NCBI GenBank assembly: GCA_938030175.1
Contig: CALHGQ010000399.1
Span: 1-37,757, forward strand
Source of the DNA: an uncultured bacterium
GTDB taxonomy: Bacteria > Planctomycetota > UBA1135 > GCA-002686595
DNA: 37,757 nt
Direction: 5' to 3'
Shown here: positions 18,571 through 27,347 of the stretch, in pieces
Numbering within the stretch: position 1 is the first letter of the stretch
Layout: the number at the start of each line of letters is the position of its first letter
The notes under the pieces: generated by a model
What the model was told of the DNA's origin: nothing
Database searches by the model: none
What the model saw: only the letters and a program-made list of their open reading frames with translations
Translations under genes and position numbers: made by a program

Positions 18571-19356
18571 CTATTCGATCAGCTCGCGCTCTTCCTCGGC
18601 CGAGACGCCCTTGACCGCTGGAACGTCGAAGTTCCGGCCCAGGTAGACCTCGCGCACCTTGGGGTCGGCGATCAGCTCCTCGGCGGTGCCCTCCCGCAGG
18701 ATCTGGCCCTGGTGGATGATGTAGGCGCGCTCGGTGCTCTGGAGGGTCTCGCGGACGTTGTGGTCCGTGATCAGGATGCCGATGCCTTGGTCCCTGAGCT
18801 GTTGAATGAGGCCTTGGATCTCCTCGACGTTGATGGGGTCGACGCCCGCGAAGGGCTCGTCCAGGAGCAGGATCGATGGACGGGTGGCCAGGGACCGCGC
18901 GAGCTCTAGCCGGCGGCGCTCGCCGCCAGAGAGCGTGTCCGCGCGGCTGGTCGTCAGGTGGAAGAGCTCCAGCTCCTTCAGGAGCCGCTCTGCTTCACTC
19001 TGCCGCTCTCGCCGGTTCAGCGGCAGGGCCTCCAGCACGGCGAGGACGTTGTCCTTCACGGTCATCTGTCGGAAGACGCTCGACTCCTGGGGCAAATAGC
19101 CCATGCCGAGCCTGGCACGACGGAACATCGGGAGCTTGGTGCAGTCCTTCCCACCCAGCGTCACGCTTCCTTCGTCCGGGGCCACGACGCCCACGGTCAT
19201 GCGGAAGCTGGTCGTCTTTCCGGCGCCGTTGGGGCCAAGGAGTCCGACGATCTCGCCGGGCTCAACGTGGAAGCCCACTCCGTCGACGACGCGTCTGCCG
19301 CGGTAGGCCTTGACGAGTCCGCGGACGTCGAGGGGCGGTTGATCTTTGTGGGCCAT
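18571..19356 (-). CDS. lptB: LPS export ABC transporter ATP-binding protein
   Basis: LLGPNGAGKTTSFRMTVG, GMGYLPQESSVFRQMTVKDNVLAVLE, LSGGERRRLELARSLATRPSILLLDEPFAGVDPINVEEIQ, GIGILITDHNVRETL. Confidence 0.93.
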   Translation of the reverse strand: MAHKDQPPLDVRGLVKAYRGRRVVDGVGFHVEPGEIVGLLGPNGAGKTTSFRMTVGVVAPDEGSVTLGGKDCTKLPMFRRARLGMGYLPQESSVFRQMTVKDNVLAVLEALPLNRRERQSEAERLLKELELFHLTTSRADTLSGGERRRLELARSLATRPSILLLDEPFAGVDPINVEEIQGLIQQLRDQGIGILITDHNVRETLQSTERAYIIHQGQILREGTAEELIADPKVREVYLGRNFDVPAVKGVSAEEERELIE

Positions 19357-19800
19357 GGGTTTGCGTACGCTGGAAACTTAATGTCGTGCGGCTTCTTGAC
19401 GGATCGCGAATCCGTGGTAGCCATCCGGAAAGTGGAAGACTCTCTGCGACTGTTGAAGTGGAGCCAGGAACCTTCCTAGCAGGAGGGGATTCCCTCCGTT
19501 GGACTCTCCGGGGTGGCGCGAGTTGTAACTCCCGAAACACAATCGGCTTACGGAGCTGCCGGCAAGGGCTTGGTGGGTGCCTAGGGGCCTAGGTAGCGGC
19601 GGGGGTGGAGCGGGTGGAGAACGGCAAGCTGTCGGGGAAAGAGTGTGGATAAGTCAGGACGTTAAGGCGTCTTGACCTGTTCCTTGAGGTCCGGTGCCTG
19701 ATCTGCACAGCTGCTATGGCTCGATCTTTGTGGCCCGATGCGGCCTAGGGCCATGCGGCCGCTGGGATCCCTTGGGCTCAGTCCGCCCCAGGATGCCGCC

Positions 19801-21384
19801 TCAGCGGACCCACTTCAATCGGTAGACGTCGTACTGGAACGCAAAGGGCCAGACCACGACGACGGCGCGCCCGCGGATGAGATCCCTGGGTACGAACGAA
19901 AGATGCTCGTCCTGGAGCCTCTCGGTGGAATGGGCGTCTAGGACGTGCAGCTCTCCAAACTCGTCTCGCAGGAAGATCTCCTTGGCACCCGCCCGCTGGG
20001 GGGCGTAGCGCGGGTTGCTAGCTGGATCCGAGACCATTTGTCCGGTCTTCGGGTTCAGGACCTGACTCTCCCGGGAGTTACCGCGGACGATCTTCGCAGG
20101 CTCGTCGCCCTCGCCCATGACCCGGAACTGAGAGAGGCTCCAGTCGCGGCCGTCGGACGAGTCCTGGGAGTTGTCGCCGAGTACCAGGTACTGGTCCTCA
20201 GGGATCTGCCAGCGCGTCACGGGGCGGTTGCCCGCCGTCTGCGTGTAGAAGATATCGCGCCAGATCTTGAGGTCGTCGAACGTGGCGCCGGAGGAGCCTT
20301 CCGCATCGACCTCGACCGTAATGCGCGACTCCATTTTCTGGACCGTAGGCTGGGTCGATTCCGCAGCCGGGATCTCCATCGATGCGATCAGGTCGCCGTC
20401 GATGCGGAACTCCAAGAGGTCATTCAGGTTCTGCACCTCGACCTCGACGGACTGCCCGGCCTTCAGTTGGATGGCTTTCTCCGTGGACGTGCGCTCTCCG
20501 TCGAAACCTGGCCCTGTCGCCGAAATGGCGGCCACGGCTGCGGCGTCTCCGCCGGGGCCTCTCAGCGCGAAACGGAAACGTCGGTCGCCTTCGTGGAGAA
20601 CCACGGTGCAGCCTTTGACCCCAGCCTCGGCCTCGAGCTCGAGCGCCACGCGTAGGTCGGTCACGTCGTTGCGCCGTGAGCCCTTTCTCTTCTCCGAGAT
20701 CTTGGACTTCACGCCCTTCGGGTAACCGTCCAGGTAGCCGTCCTTGATGGATTGGAACTGGTCTGGGTAAGACAGCGAGCCGCTACCTCTTGTGCGGAGG
20801 CTGTCGCTGTCCTCGCCCGCATCAAGCTGCCAGCCCTTGGGCTTGGTGCTCTGCCACTCACCGTTCGTCTCGATGCGCCGGAGCTGGGCGTCCTGGATCG
20901 CTCGCGGGCGACGCAGCGGTTTTGGCTGTTCTCCCTTCGCCTGAACCCAGATGTCGCCGCCAGCGAGGTACATCGTCTCGCCCGGCATCCCGACGATGCG
21001 CTTGATGAAGTTCTTCGAGCTGTCGAGCGGGTACTTGAAGACCGCGATCTCGAAGCGCTCAGGGTCGCGGTAGTGGTATGAGAACTTGTCGACGATGACT
21101 CGGTCGTAGATCCCGGTCTCGGCGTTCCCCATCAGCGTCGGCTGCATGGACCCGGTGGGGATCTTGTAGGCCTCAAGGACGAAGTACTTGAAGAGCACGA
21201 TCGTCACGATCGAGATCGCGACCGCTTCGATGTTGTCCCGCCAGGGGTGCGCCTTCTGGGCCTTCTTCTGGGCTGCCTTGCGGAGGGCCTTCGCGTCCTT
21301 CGCGGTTCCCTCTCTGAGGGCGGACGTCTCAGGGGCGCTAGAGACGTACTCCCCTGCTGGTTTCGCGGTGCTTGGTTCTGTCAC
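19801..21384 (-). CDS. lepB: Signal peptidase I with large inserted domain
   Basis: Ser box YKIPTGSMQPTL, Lys box NFIKRIVGMPGETM, C-terminal box YLVLGDNSQDSSDGRDW; ~245 aa between the Lys box region and the C-terminal box. Confidence 0.9.
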   Translation of the reverse strand: MTEPSTAKPAGEYVSSAPETSALREGTAKDAKALRKAAQKKAQKAHPWRDNIEAVAISIVTIVLFKYFVLEAYKIPTGSMQPTLMGNAETGIYDRVIVDKFSYHYRDPERFEIAVFKYPLDSSKNFIKRIVGMPGETMYLAGGDIWVQAKGEQPKPLRRPRAIQDAQLRRIETNGEWQSTKPKGWQLDAGEDSDSLRTRGSGSLSYPDQFQSIKDGYLDGYPKGVKSKISEKRKGSRRNDVTDLRVALELEAEAGVKGCTVVLHEGDRRFRFALRGPGGDAAAVAAISATGPGFDGERTSTEKAIQLKAGQSVEVEVQNLNDLLEFRIDGDLIASMEIPAAESTQPTVQKMESRITVEVDAEGSSGATFDDLKIWRDIFYTQTAGNRPVTRWQIPEDQYLVLGDNSQDSSDGRDWSLSQFRVMGEGDEPAKIVRGNSRESQVLNPKTGQMVSDPASNPRYAPQRAGAKEIFLRDEFGELHVLDAHSTERLQDEHLSFVPRDLIRGRAVVVVWPFAFQYDVYRLKWVR

Positions 21385-21577
21385 GACGCCGTCGAGGATA
21401 ACGGTAGTGGCTCTCGAAGAGGCCGGCGAAACCGAGCCGGGGTCAAAAAGGCTCCGCTCCCTGGCCGCTCCCCTTGGTGGGGCTTCGGGGCCGGGCCTCG
21501 GCGTAGGGGGCGCCCGATCCCTCGGCCGTTCCAGGTGGGTGAGCCAACTGTAACTTGCAGGTGATTTGCCCGTGATT

Positions 21578-21589
21578 CAGGTCGACCTG
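21578..21589. promoter_or_regulatory. Perfect 12-bp palindrome in the divergent lepB / DUF2911 intergenic region; possible operator
   Basis: CAGGTCGACCTG, with another CAGGT at 21559-21563. Confidence 0.2.
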
Positions 21590-21630
21590 CGGACTAAGGG
21601 CCCCGCCATCGCAACTACCATTCCGACGTC

Positions 21631-22506
21631 ATGAACACCACTCTCTTCACAGCCTCTCTCCTCTCCGTTTGCGGAGCCCTCGCCTTCACCAGCCAGCCGG
21701 CACAGGACTCAGGGGCCGCTCCCCTCGAGTTCCCCGCCGCTAGCCCCACCTCCACGCTCACCCAGCGCGTCGGCATCACCGACATCGAGATCCAGTACGC
21801 GCGGCCGAGCATGCGCGGTCGCAAAGTCTTTGGGGGCCTCGAGCCCTACGGCGTCGTCTGGCGCACCGGCGCAAACGCCGCCACGCAGGTCAAGTTCAGC
21901 ACCGACATCAAGTTCGGCGGAACGGACGTTCCCGCGGGCTCCTACGCGATCTTCTCCATCCCTGGTGAGAGCGAGTGGACGGTGATCCTCAACAGCGGCG
22001 TCAACCAGTTCGGCGCGTACCAGTACGACGCCGCGAAGGATGTGGCGCGGGCCACGGTCAAGCCGATCGCGCTCACCACGCCCGTGGAGTCACTCGCCTT
22101 CGGCATCGGCGACCTTCGCTCCAACTCGGCGACCCTCTACTTCGAGTGGGAGAACGTCCGCGTCCCGGTTCAGATCCAGACCGATGTGGTCGCGGAGCTC
22201 GTGCCGCGCATCGAGGCCGCGATGGAAGGCGAAGGGCAGCTTCCTTACCTCTCCGCGGCGATGTTCTACTACGAGAACGACGTCGACATCGACAAGGCCG
22301 CCGCATGGATCGACGAGGCCGTGAAGGCGCAGCCCACGGCCTTCTGGGTTTCTTACCGCAAGGGCCTCATCCTTGAGAAGAAGGGCGACAAGCCCGGCGC
22401 GATCAAGGCCGCCACGATGTCGCTCGAAGCTGCATCGAAGGCGAGCGGTGCGCTCAAGGACGAGTACACCCGTCTCAACGAAGCGCTGATCAAGCGCTGC
22501 AAGTAG
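21631..22506 (+). CDS. Exported DUF2911 domain-containing protein
   Basis: Signal peptide; GITDIEIQYARPSMRGRKVFGGLEPYGVVWRTGANAATQVKFSTDIKFGG...VPAGSYAIFSIPGESEWTVILN. Confidence 0.88.
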   Translation: MNTTLFTASLLSVCGALAFTSQPAQDSGAAPLEFPAASPTSTLTQRVGITDIEIQYARPSMRGRKVFGGLEPYGVVWRTGANAATQVKFSTDIKFGGTDVPAGSYAIFSIPGESEWTVILNSGVNQFGAYQYDAAKDVARATVKPIALTTPVESLAFGIGDLRSNSATLYFEWENVRVPVQIQTDVVAELVPRIEAAMEGEGQLPYLSAAMFYYENDVDIDKAAAWIDEAVKAQPTAFWVSYRKGLILEKKGDKPGAIKAATMSLEAASKASGALKDEYTRLNEALIKRCK

Positions 22507-22577
22507 TCGGGCGAACCGGACGGACAGCCTTAGTCGTTGGAAGGCCTCGCCGTCCGCGAGCTTCGTAGACACTGTGG

Positions 22578-22600
22578 CCCCGGGGACCTTGTCCTCGGGG
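22578..22600 (+). terminator. Hairpin downstream of the DUF2911 gene
   Basis: CCCCGGGGAC-CTT-GTCCTCGGGG, 10-bp stem with one G-T pair; no T tract. Confidence 0.45.
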
Positions 22601-22661
22601 CGATACAGGAGCGGGGCGCGGCCGCGGTGTGACTCCCGCCGCGCCGCGGGCTAGCGGGGCC

Positions 22662-24251
22662 ATGTTGCTCTCTTTGCTTGCCGCCACCCCTCTGGTCCTT
22701 GGGCCTAGCGCCCAGATGGATCCTGTTCGGATCGGTGGGAACCCCGTAGCGAGTGAGTGGTGGACCTCGTCGGAGCCGTACCGGTGGGACCGTGCCATCG
22801 GCCTGCACAGGTCCTACGTCGAGCAGGGCAACGACTGCTGGTTCAACACGGTCCCCTCGAATCCGCCCCAGGGCAAGGACGCAGCCATCGAAGTCCTTCG
22901 CGGGATCCTTGGCGGAGCGAGCGGCGGCACACCCACAGAGGTCGTCGTCGCACTCATGGAGATCCGGGAGCTTCGAGCGAAAGAGCTCCGGGGTGTCTTG
23001 GGACAAGATGGGGTGCTCGCTGCCGTTCTGCCCACGGTGACCCAGCCCATCGGGGGCATCGACCTGCCCTACCTTTGCCGGACCGTCGACTCGGCGAAGG
23101 CGCCCGACGTTCAGCTCGCTGCACTCCGGGGGCTGGGGCGAGCCCTCGAATTCGCGGGCGGTGGAAAGCACGTGCCGTCGAGCCTAGAGCGCCTCCTGGA
23201 TTGGATTCGCGCCGATGACTTCGAGCCGGCGCTACGGGCCACCGCGCTTCGTATCGCGGGACTCAATCTCAACCAGTACGAGATGCCGATGGGAGACTGG
23301 GCGGCCGAACTCAGTGACGCGGCGTTCGACGTCCTCACCTCTTCGATGGGGGAGTCCGCGGAGCTTGACCGGGCTGCTGTCGGCGTACTCTTTGCGCTCG
23401 TTGAGAACGTGGCACCCAAGCGCAGTCCGAAACTGGAGCTCAGCCGTTTGCACCGACTCCTCAGGGCACGGCTCACAAAGGCGGTGTCCCTCGATGCCTA
23501 CGGGGAGTCGCTGCACGAGCTCTCTAGGTTCTACGGTCTTGTGCAGAGGTTCGATCGTCCCCCTCTACGCGATGATCATGAAGCCTTCTTTGGGCGGCTC
23601 ATCGCGGAGCTGAACTGCACGCCGGTGGAAGAGAGCGCCTGGCTCGCGCTGTCCGTTGCACAGCTCGCCGCGGACTACTCCCCAGGCGGGTCGCTGACGA
23701 AGGACGCCGTCTCTTCGCTCCTTCGGGCGTTCCACTCCGCGGAGGAGGCGGGCGTTTTGGAACGGTACCTACCCGCCCTTTGTCTGATTGGAGTTGACCG
23801 AGAGGAGACTCTCTTGCGTTGGACCCTCCAAGCCAAGGACGCGAGCGAAAGGGGGCGCCGCCTGTGCGCCATGACCTTGACGACGGGCTTCATGAATGAG
23901 GGGGTCCTGGGGCGCGTCGCTCGCGGCTATGGAGAGGATCGCGAGTTCTTGCTCAGCGCGGCTCCGGCGCTCGCGCTAGGGACGGACCACCGGAGCGAGC
24001 GCCACCGCCTCTCGATCGCAACGGACCGGGGCCTGAGGGAACGCTGGCCGGACGACGACCTTGCGGCTCTCGCGGACGCTCTGGGCCTCGAGAGCACCGA
24101 CGAGGCCGCTGCAAGCCTTCTCAAGATCATCAGGGCGAGGCCGCGTGAATCTCTCCCGGCGCGCCGCGCAGCGCTCGCCATAGGCCGCACTTTCGAATCC
24201 GGGCGCCACGGATGGAAGGGCCACCCGTTCCGACCTGAACTCTATCGCTAG
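22662..24251 (+). CDS. Exported hypothetical protein, helical-repeat (HEAT-like) character
   Basis: Signal-like MLLSLLAATPLVLG; repeated amphipathic helices; start uncertain (ORF opens at 22629). Confidence 0.55.
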   Translation: MLLSLLAATPLVLGPSAQMDPVRIGGNPVASEWWTSSEPYRWDRAIGLHRSYVEQGNDCWFNTVPSNPPQGKDAAIEVLRGILGGASGGTPTEVVVALMEIRELRAKELRGVLGQDGVLAAVLPTVTQPIGGIDLPYLCRTVDSAKAPDVQLAALRGLGRALEFAGGGKHVPSSLERLLDWIRADDFEPALRATALRIAGLNLNQYEMPMGDWAAELSDAAFDVLTSSMGESAELDRAAVGVLFALVENVAPKRSPKLELSRLHRLLRARLTKAVSLDAYGESLHELSRFYGLVQRFDRPPLRDDHEAFFGRLIAELNCTPVEESAWLALSVAQLAADYSPGGSLTKDAVSSLLRAFHSAEEAGVLERYLPALCLIGVDREETLLRWTLQAKDASERGRRLCAMTLTTGFMNEGVLGRVARGYGEDREFLLSAAPALALGTDHRSERHRLSIATDRGLRERWPDDDLAALADALGLESTDEAAASLLKIIRARPRESLPARRAALAIGRTFESGRHGWKGHPFRPELYR

Positions 24252-24288
24252 CGCCGGACGCGCGGCCCGCGAGCGGGCCTCGGCGCCT

Positions 24289-24606
24289 CTAGCCCAGCCT
24301 GACCGCCGTGCCGTAGGCGAGGATCTCCGACATGCCTTGCATCACCTGGGAGGTTGTGAAGCGGACGTTGACCACGGCGTCAGCTCCCATCTCTTTCGCT
24401 TCCTCGCGCATGCGGTCGGTGGCCCGCTTGCGCGCCTCTTCGAGCATTTCGGTGTAACCCCTGATCTCGCCGCCCACGAGGGTCTTCAAGCCCGCCATGA
24501 TGTCGCGTCCGATGTGTTTGGACTGAACGACCGATCCTGTGACGGTGCCGAGATAGCTTGCGATGGGGGCCTGGCCTTCGAGGGTCGGCGTCGTAGTGAT
24601 TTGCAT
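24289..24606 (-). CDS. YbjQ/DUF74 family (heavy-metal-binding-like) protein
   Basis: TTTPTLEGQAPIASYLGTVTG...GGEIRGYTEMLEEARKRATDRMREEAKEMGADAVVNVRF. Confidence 0.9.
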   Translation of the reverse strand: MQITTTPTLEGQAPIASYLGTVTGSVVQSKHIGRDIMAGLKTLVGGEIRGYTEMLEEARKRATDRMREEAKEMGADAVVNVRFTTSQVMQGMSEILAYGTAVRLG

Positions 24607-24770
24607 GGGAAATAGGTGCTCTTGAGTAGGTCTCTAGCGGGCCATGACTCACCAGACCGAGTTCCATTCGCACAACTCGGCCACAAGTGCAGCCGGGATG
24701 CTGCTCAGTCTCGAAATGAGGGGCGACGGCCTTCCGAAAGGCCGCCGCTGAACCCGCGCCTGGGTCGAAG

Positions 24771-26468
24771 CTATCGGCGCTCGTAGAGCACTTCGCCGCC
24801 CACGATCGTGACGGCGACGGTGGCGTCGAGGATCTCATCCTCGGGGCATTCGAGTATGTCCTTCGAGAGAACCACGATGTCGGCCAGCTTGCCTGCCTCA
24901 AGAGACCCCTTGAGGTCCTCCTCGAACGCCGCGTAGGCGTTGGACAACGTGTAGGAACGCAGGGCTTCCATGCGCGTCATCTTTTGCTCGGGGAAGAACG
25001 CGCTGCCGTCGGGGAGCTTGCGCGTTACGGTCGCGTAGTAGCTTGCGATGGGGTTGAGGTCTTCGACGGGGGCGTCGGTTCCGTTGGTCACGATCGCGCC
25101 GGCGTCCAAGAGGGAGCGCCACAGGTAAGCGCCCGAGGCGGCCCGGTCCTCACCGAGTCGGCGGTAGACCCATGGCGCGTCGGAGGTGCAGTGGATGCCC
25201 TGCATGGCGGCGATCACGCCGAGCTTTGCGAAGCGCGCGACATCGTCGGGGTGGAGGTGCTGCGCGTGTTCGATCCTCCAGCGCAGGCCTTTGCGATCGC
25301 CGCGATCACCGAAGGTGCGCTCGTAGATGTTCAGGACTTCGCGGTTGGCTCGGTCGCCGATCGCGTGGACGCAAAGCTGCAGCTCGTGCTCGAGGGCTAC
25401 CTCTGCGCATGCGACAACGTCCTCGATGGTGGCGGTGTTCAGGCCAGCGCTGGTGGAGAGGTCTGTGTAGGGCTCAAGGAGCCAAGCCCCGTGGGAACCG
25501 AGCGCGCCGTCGATGGAGCGCTTGATGCCGCCGACCGTGAGGTGGTGGTTGCCATAGCCCTTGAGCTTCGTCTTCGGGAGCTGGCTCTTGAGGTCGGTGA
25601 CCGGCTCCCGCAGCGCCATCCAAATGCGCACGTCGAGACTCCCATCGTCCGCCATGCCCCGGAGCACTTCGACTTGCTCGAAGCTCCCACCCAGGTCCTG
25701 AAAGCTCGTCACGCCCTTGCGCAGGCACTCGCCCACGGCAAGGCGGGCCTGGCGCCGTGGATCCGGCCGACGAGCCTTCATGTACGCAGGGCTCAAGAGG
25801 CCCGATGCCGTCTCGCGCAGTGCCCCGGTGGGCGCGCCCGACTCATCGTGGAGGATCTCGCCGCCCTCCGGGTTCTCCGTGCTGGCGGTGATGCCGGAGA
25901 GCTCCATGGCCGCGGCGTTCGCGAACGTCGCGTGACCGCTGGCGTGGGTGAGAATGACGGGATGGTCAGGTGAGATGGCGGAGAGCGTCCGGTGGTGGGG
26001 GAGACCATCGACTCCTCCCCTTGGCACGCTGGTCCATTTCTCTTGGTGCCACCCTCGGCCGCGGATGAGGGAACCCTTGGGGAGCTCCTTCGCGGCGGCC
26101 GCTACCTGATCCACGATCTGCGACCAGCTCGACGCTTGGCGCAGGTCGAGCTGCATGGCGGAGTCGCCCACGCCGAAGAAGTGCGCGTGCCCCTCAATGA
26201 AGCCGGGGATCGCAAGGCGACCCTCCAGCTCAATCACCCGCGTCTCATCCGTGACGAATCCGGCGATCTCCTCGGTCGTTCCGAGCTTCAGGATGCGATC
26301 CCCTTGGATCGCGACGGCCTCGCTGACCGTCCCGAAATCGTCGACTGCGACCACGCGTCCACCGGTAAGGACGAGGTCTGCGGCGATGGGCGGGGAAGGC
26401 TCCTGCGGAAGGCTGGATGCTTGGAGGAGGAGCGAAAGGACGAGGAACTGCATGGGGTCTATCGGCAA
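24771..26468 (-). CDS. Amidohydrolase family protein (YtcJ-like), probably exported
   Basis: DLVLTGGRVVAVDDFG, IPGFIEGHAHFFGVG, LCVHAIGDRANREVL, RWRIEHAQHL, ALRSYTLSNAYAAFEEDLKGSLEAGKLADIVVLSKDI. Confidence 0.92.
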   Translation of the reverse strand: MPIDPMQFLVLSLLLQASSLPQEPSPPIAADLVLTGGRVVAVDDFGTVSEAVAIQGDRILKLGTTEEIAGFVTDETRVIELEGRLAIPGFIEGHAHFFGVGDSAMQLDLRQASSWSQIVDQVAAAAKELPKGSLIRGRGWHQEKWTSVPRGGVDGLPHHRTLSAISPDHPVILTHASGHATFANAAAMELSGITASTENPEGGEILHDESGAPTGALRETASGLLSPAYMKARRPDPRRQARLAVGECLRKGVTSFQDLGGSFEQVEVLRGMADDGSLDVRIWMALREPVTDLKSQLPKTKLKGYGNHHLTVGGIKRSIDGALGSHGAWLLEPYTDLSTSAGLNTATIEDVVACAEVALEHELQLCVHAIGDRANREVLNIYERTFGDRGDRKGLRWRIEHAQHLHPDDVARFAKLGVIAAMQGIHCTSDAPWVYRRLGEDRAASGAYLWRSLLDAGAIVTNGTDAPVEDLNPIASYYATVTRKLPDGSAFFPEQKMTRMEALRSYTLSNAYAAFEEDLKGSLEAGKLADIVVLSKDILECPEDEILDATVAVTIVGGEVLYERR

Positions 26469-26648
26469 ACAGGGAGAAAGATATTCCGGACCGTATCACG
26501 GTGGGTCGAGTCTGTCTCGTAGCGGCGCAAGCGAGGGGGTGATCTGGGTTGACCTTTACAGCGTAGTTTCAGCGCCGTGTGCACGGCCGCCGATGAATGG
26601 GGGGTGGGCCCGTCAGGGGGCCCCACCTGTCTTACGCCATCCGAATCC

Positions 26649-27248
26649 ATGAAACACACCGCCATGCGCCGCGCCAGCCGATCCACCTCGAAGGGGGGCT
26701 TCTCACTTGTGGAGCTCGTCATCACGATGACCATCATGACCATTCTCGTTGGAGTGGTCTCGATGCGTGCTTCCGGCATGACCGATCGGGCTCGCGCCGC
26801 CAAGATCGTCAGCACAGTAGAGAACCTTCGCACGCCGATCACGCTCTACCACACCGACACGAACCAGCTTCCGCGTGAGTACTCGGGCTACCAGGGCGCG
26901 ACCTACCACCGTCTGAGCCAGGACCCGGGCGTTTCCGGCTGGGACGGTCCGTACATCACGGACCCGATCCGTCGTTCATGGAACCCGACCGGCGGTCAGG
27001 TCCACATCTACAACACGATCCCGGCCGCATACGCCAACAACAACGGCTTCGACCTCGACGGAGACGGCACCACGGACGCCATCGGCGCTGAGGGCTGCGT
27101 GATCACCTTCTGGGAAGTCGAGCTTGAGGTCGCTGAGAAAGTCGACAGCGCTTTCGACGAGCAGCTCCCCGGTACTTGGTCCGACGCTGGTCGCGTTGAG
27201 TACCAAGAGGCCTCCCGCCGCCTCACTGTGCTCCTCATGGAGCAGTAA
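26649..27248 (+). CDS. Type II secretion-type pseudopilin (GspG-like)
   Basis: Prepilin cleavage/methylation motif GGFSLVELVITMTIMTILVGVV; WDGPYITDPIRRSWNPTGG; Ca-binding-like DLDGDGTTD. Confidence 0.85.
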   Translation: MKHTAMRRASRSTSKGGFSLVELVITMTIMTILVGVVSMRASGMTDRARAAKIVSTVENLRTPITLYHTDTNQLPREYSGYQGATYHRLSQDPGVSGWDGPYITDPIRRSWNPTGGQVHIYNTIPAAYANNNGFDLDGDGTTDAIGAEGCVITFWEVELEVAEKVDSAFDEQLPGTWSDAGRVEYQEASRRLTVLLMEQ

Positions 27249-27268
27249 TTCCCGGCCGGCAAAGACGA

Positions 27269-27314
27269 AGCCGCCGCGGCTCCCAGCAAGATGGGGAGTC
27301 GCGGCGGCTTTTTC
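27269..27314 (+). terminator. Rho-independent terminator
   Basis: AAGCCGCCGCGGCTCCC / GGGAGTCGCGGCGGCTT, 17-bp stem with one G-T pair, ending in TTTTT. Confidence 0.88.
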
Positions 27315-27347
27315 TGTGGCCCTTCGGCCCGGCGGCCCTGCGTGTTG

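Noticed and set aside
19644-19652. TGTGGATAA, a perfect DnaA-box-like 9-mer
   Set aside because: Single copy, no cluster, no AT-rich region or dnaA/dnaN/gidA nearby; expected by chance at this window size.
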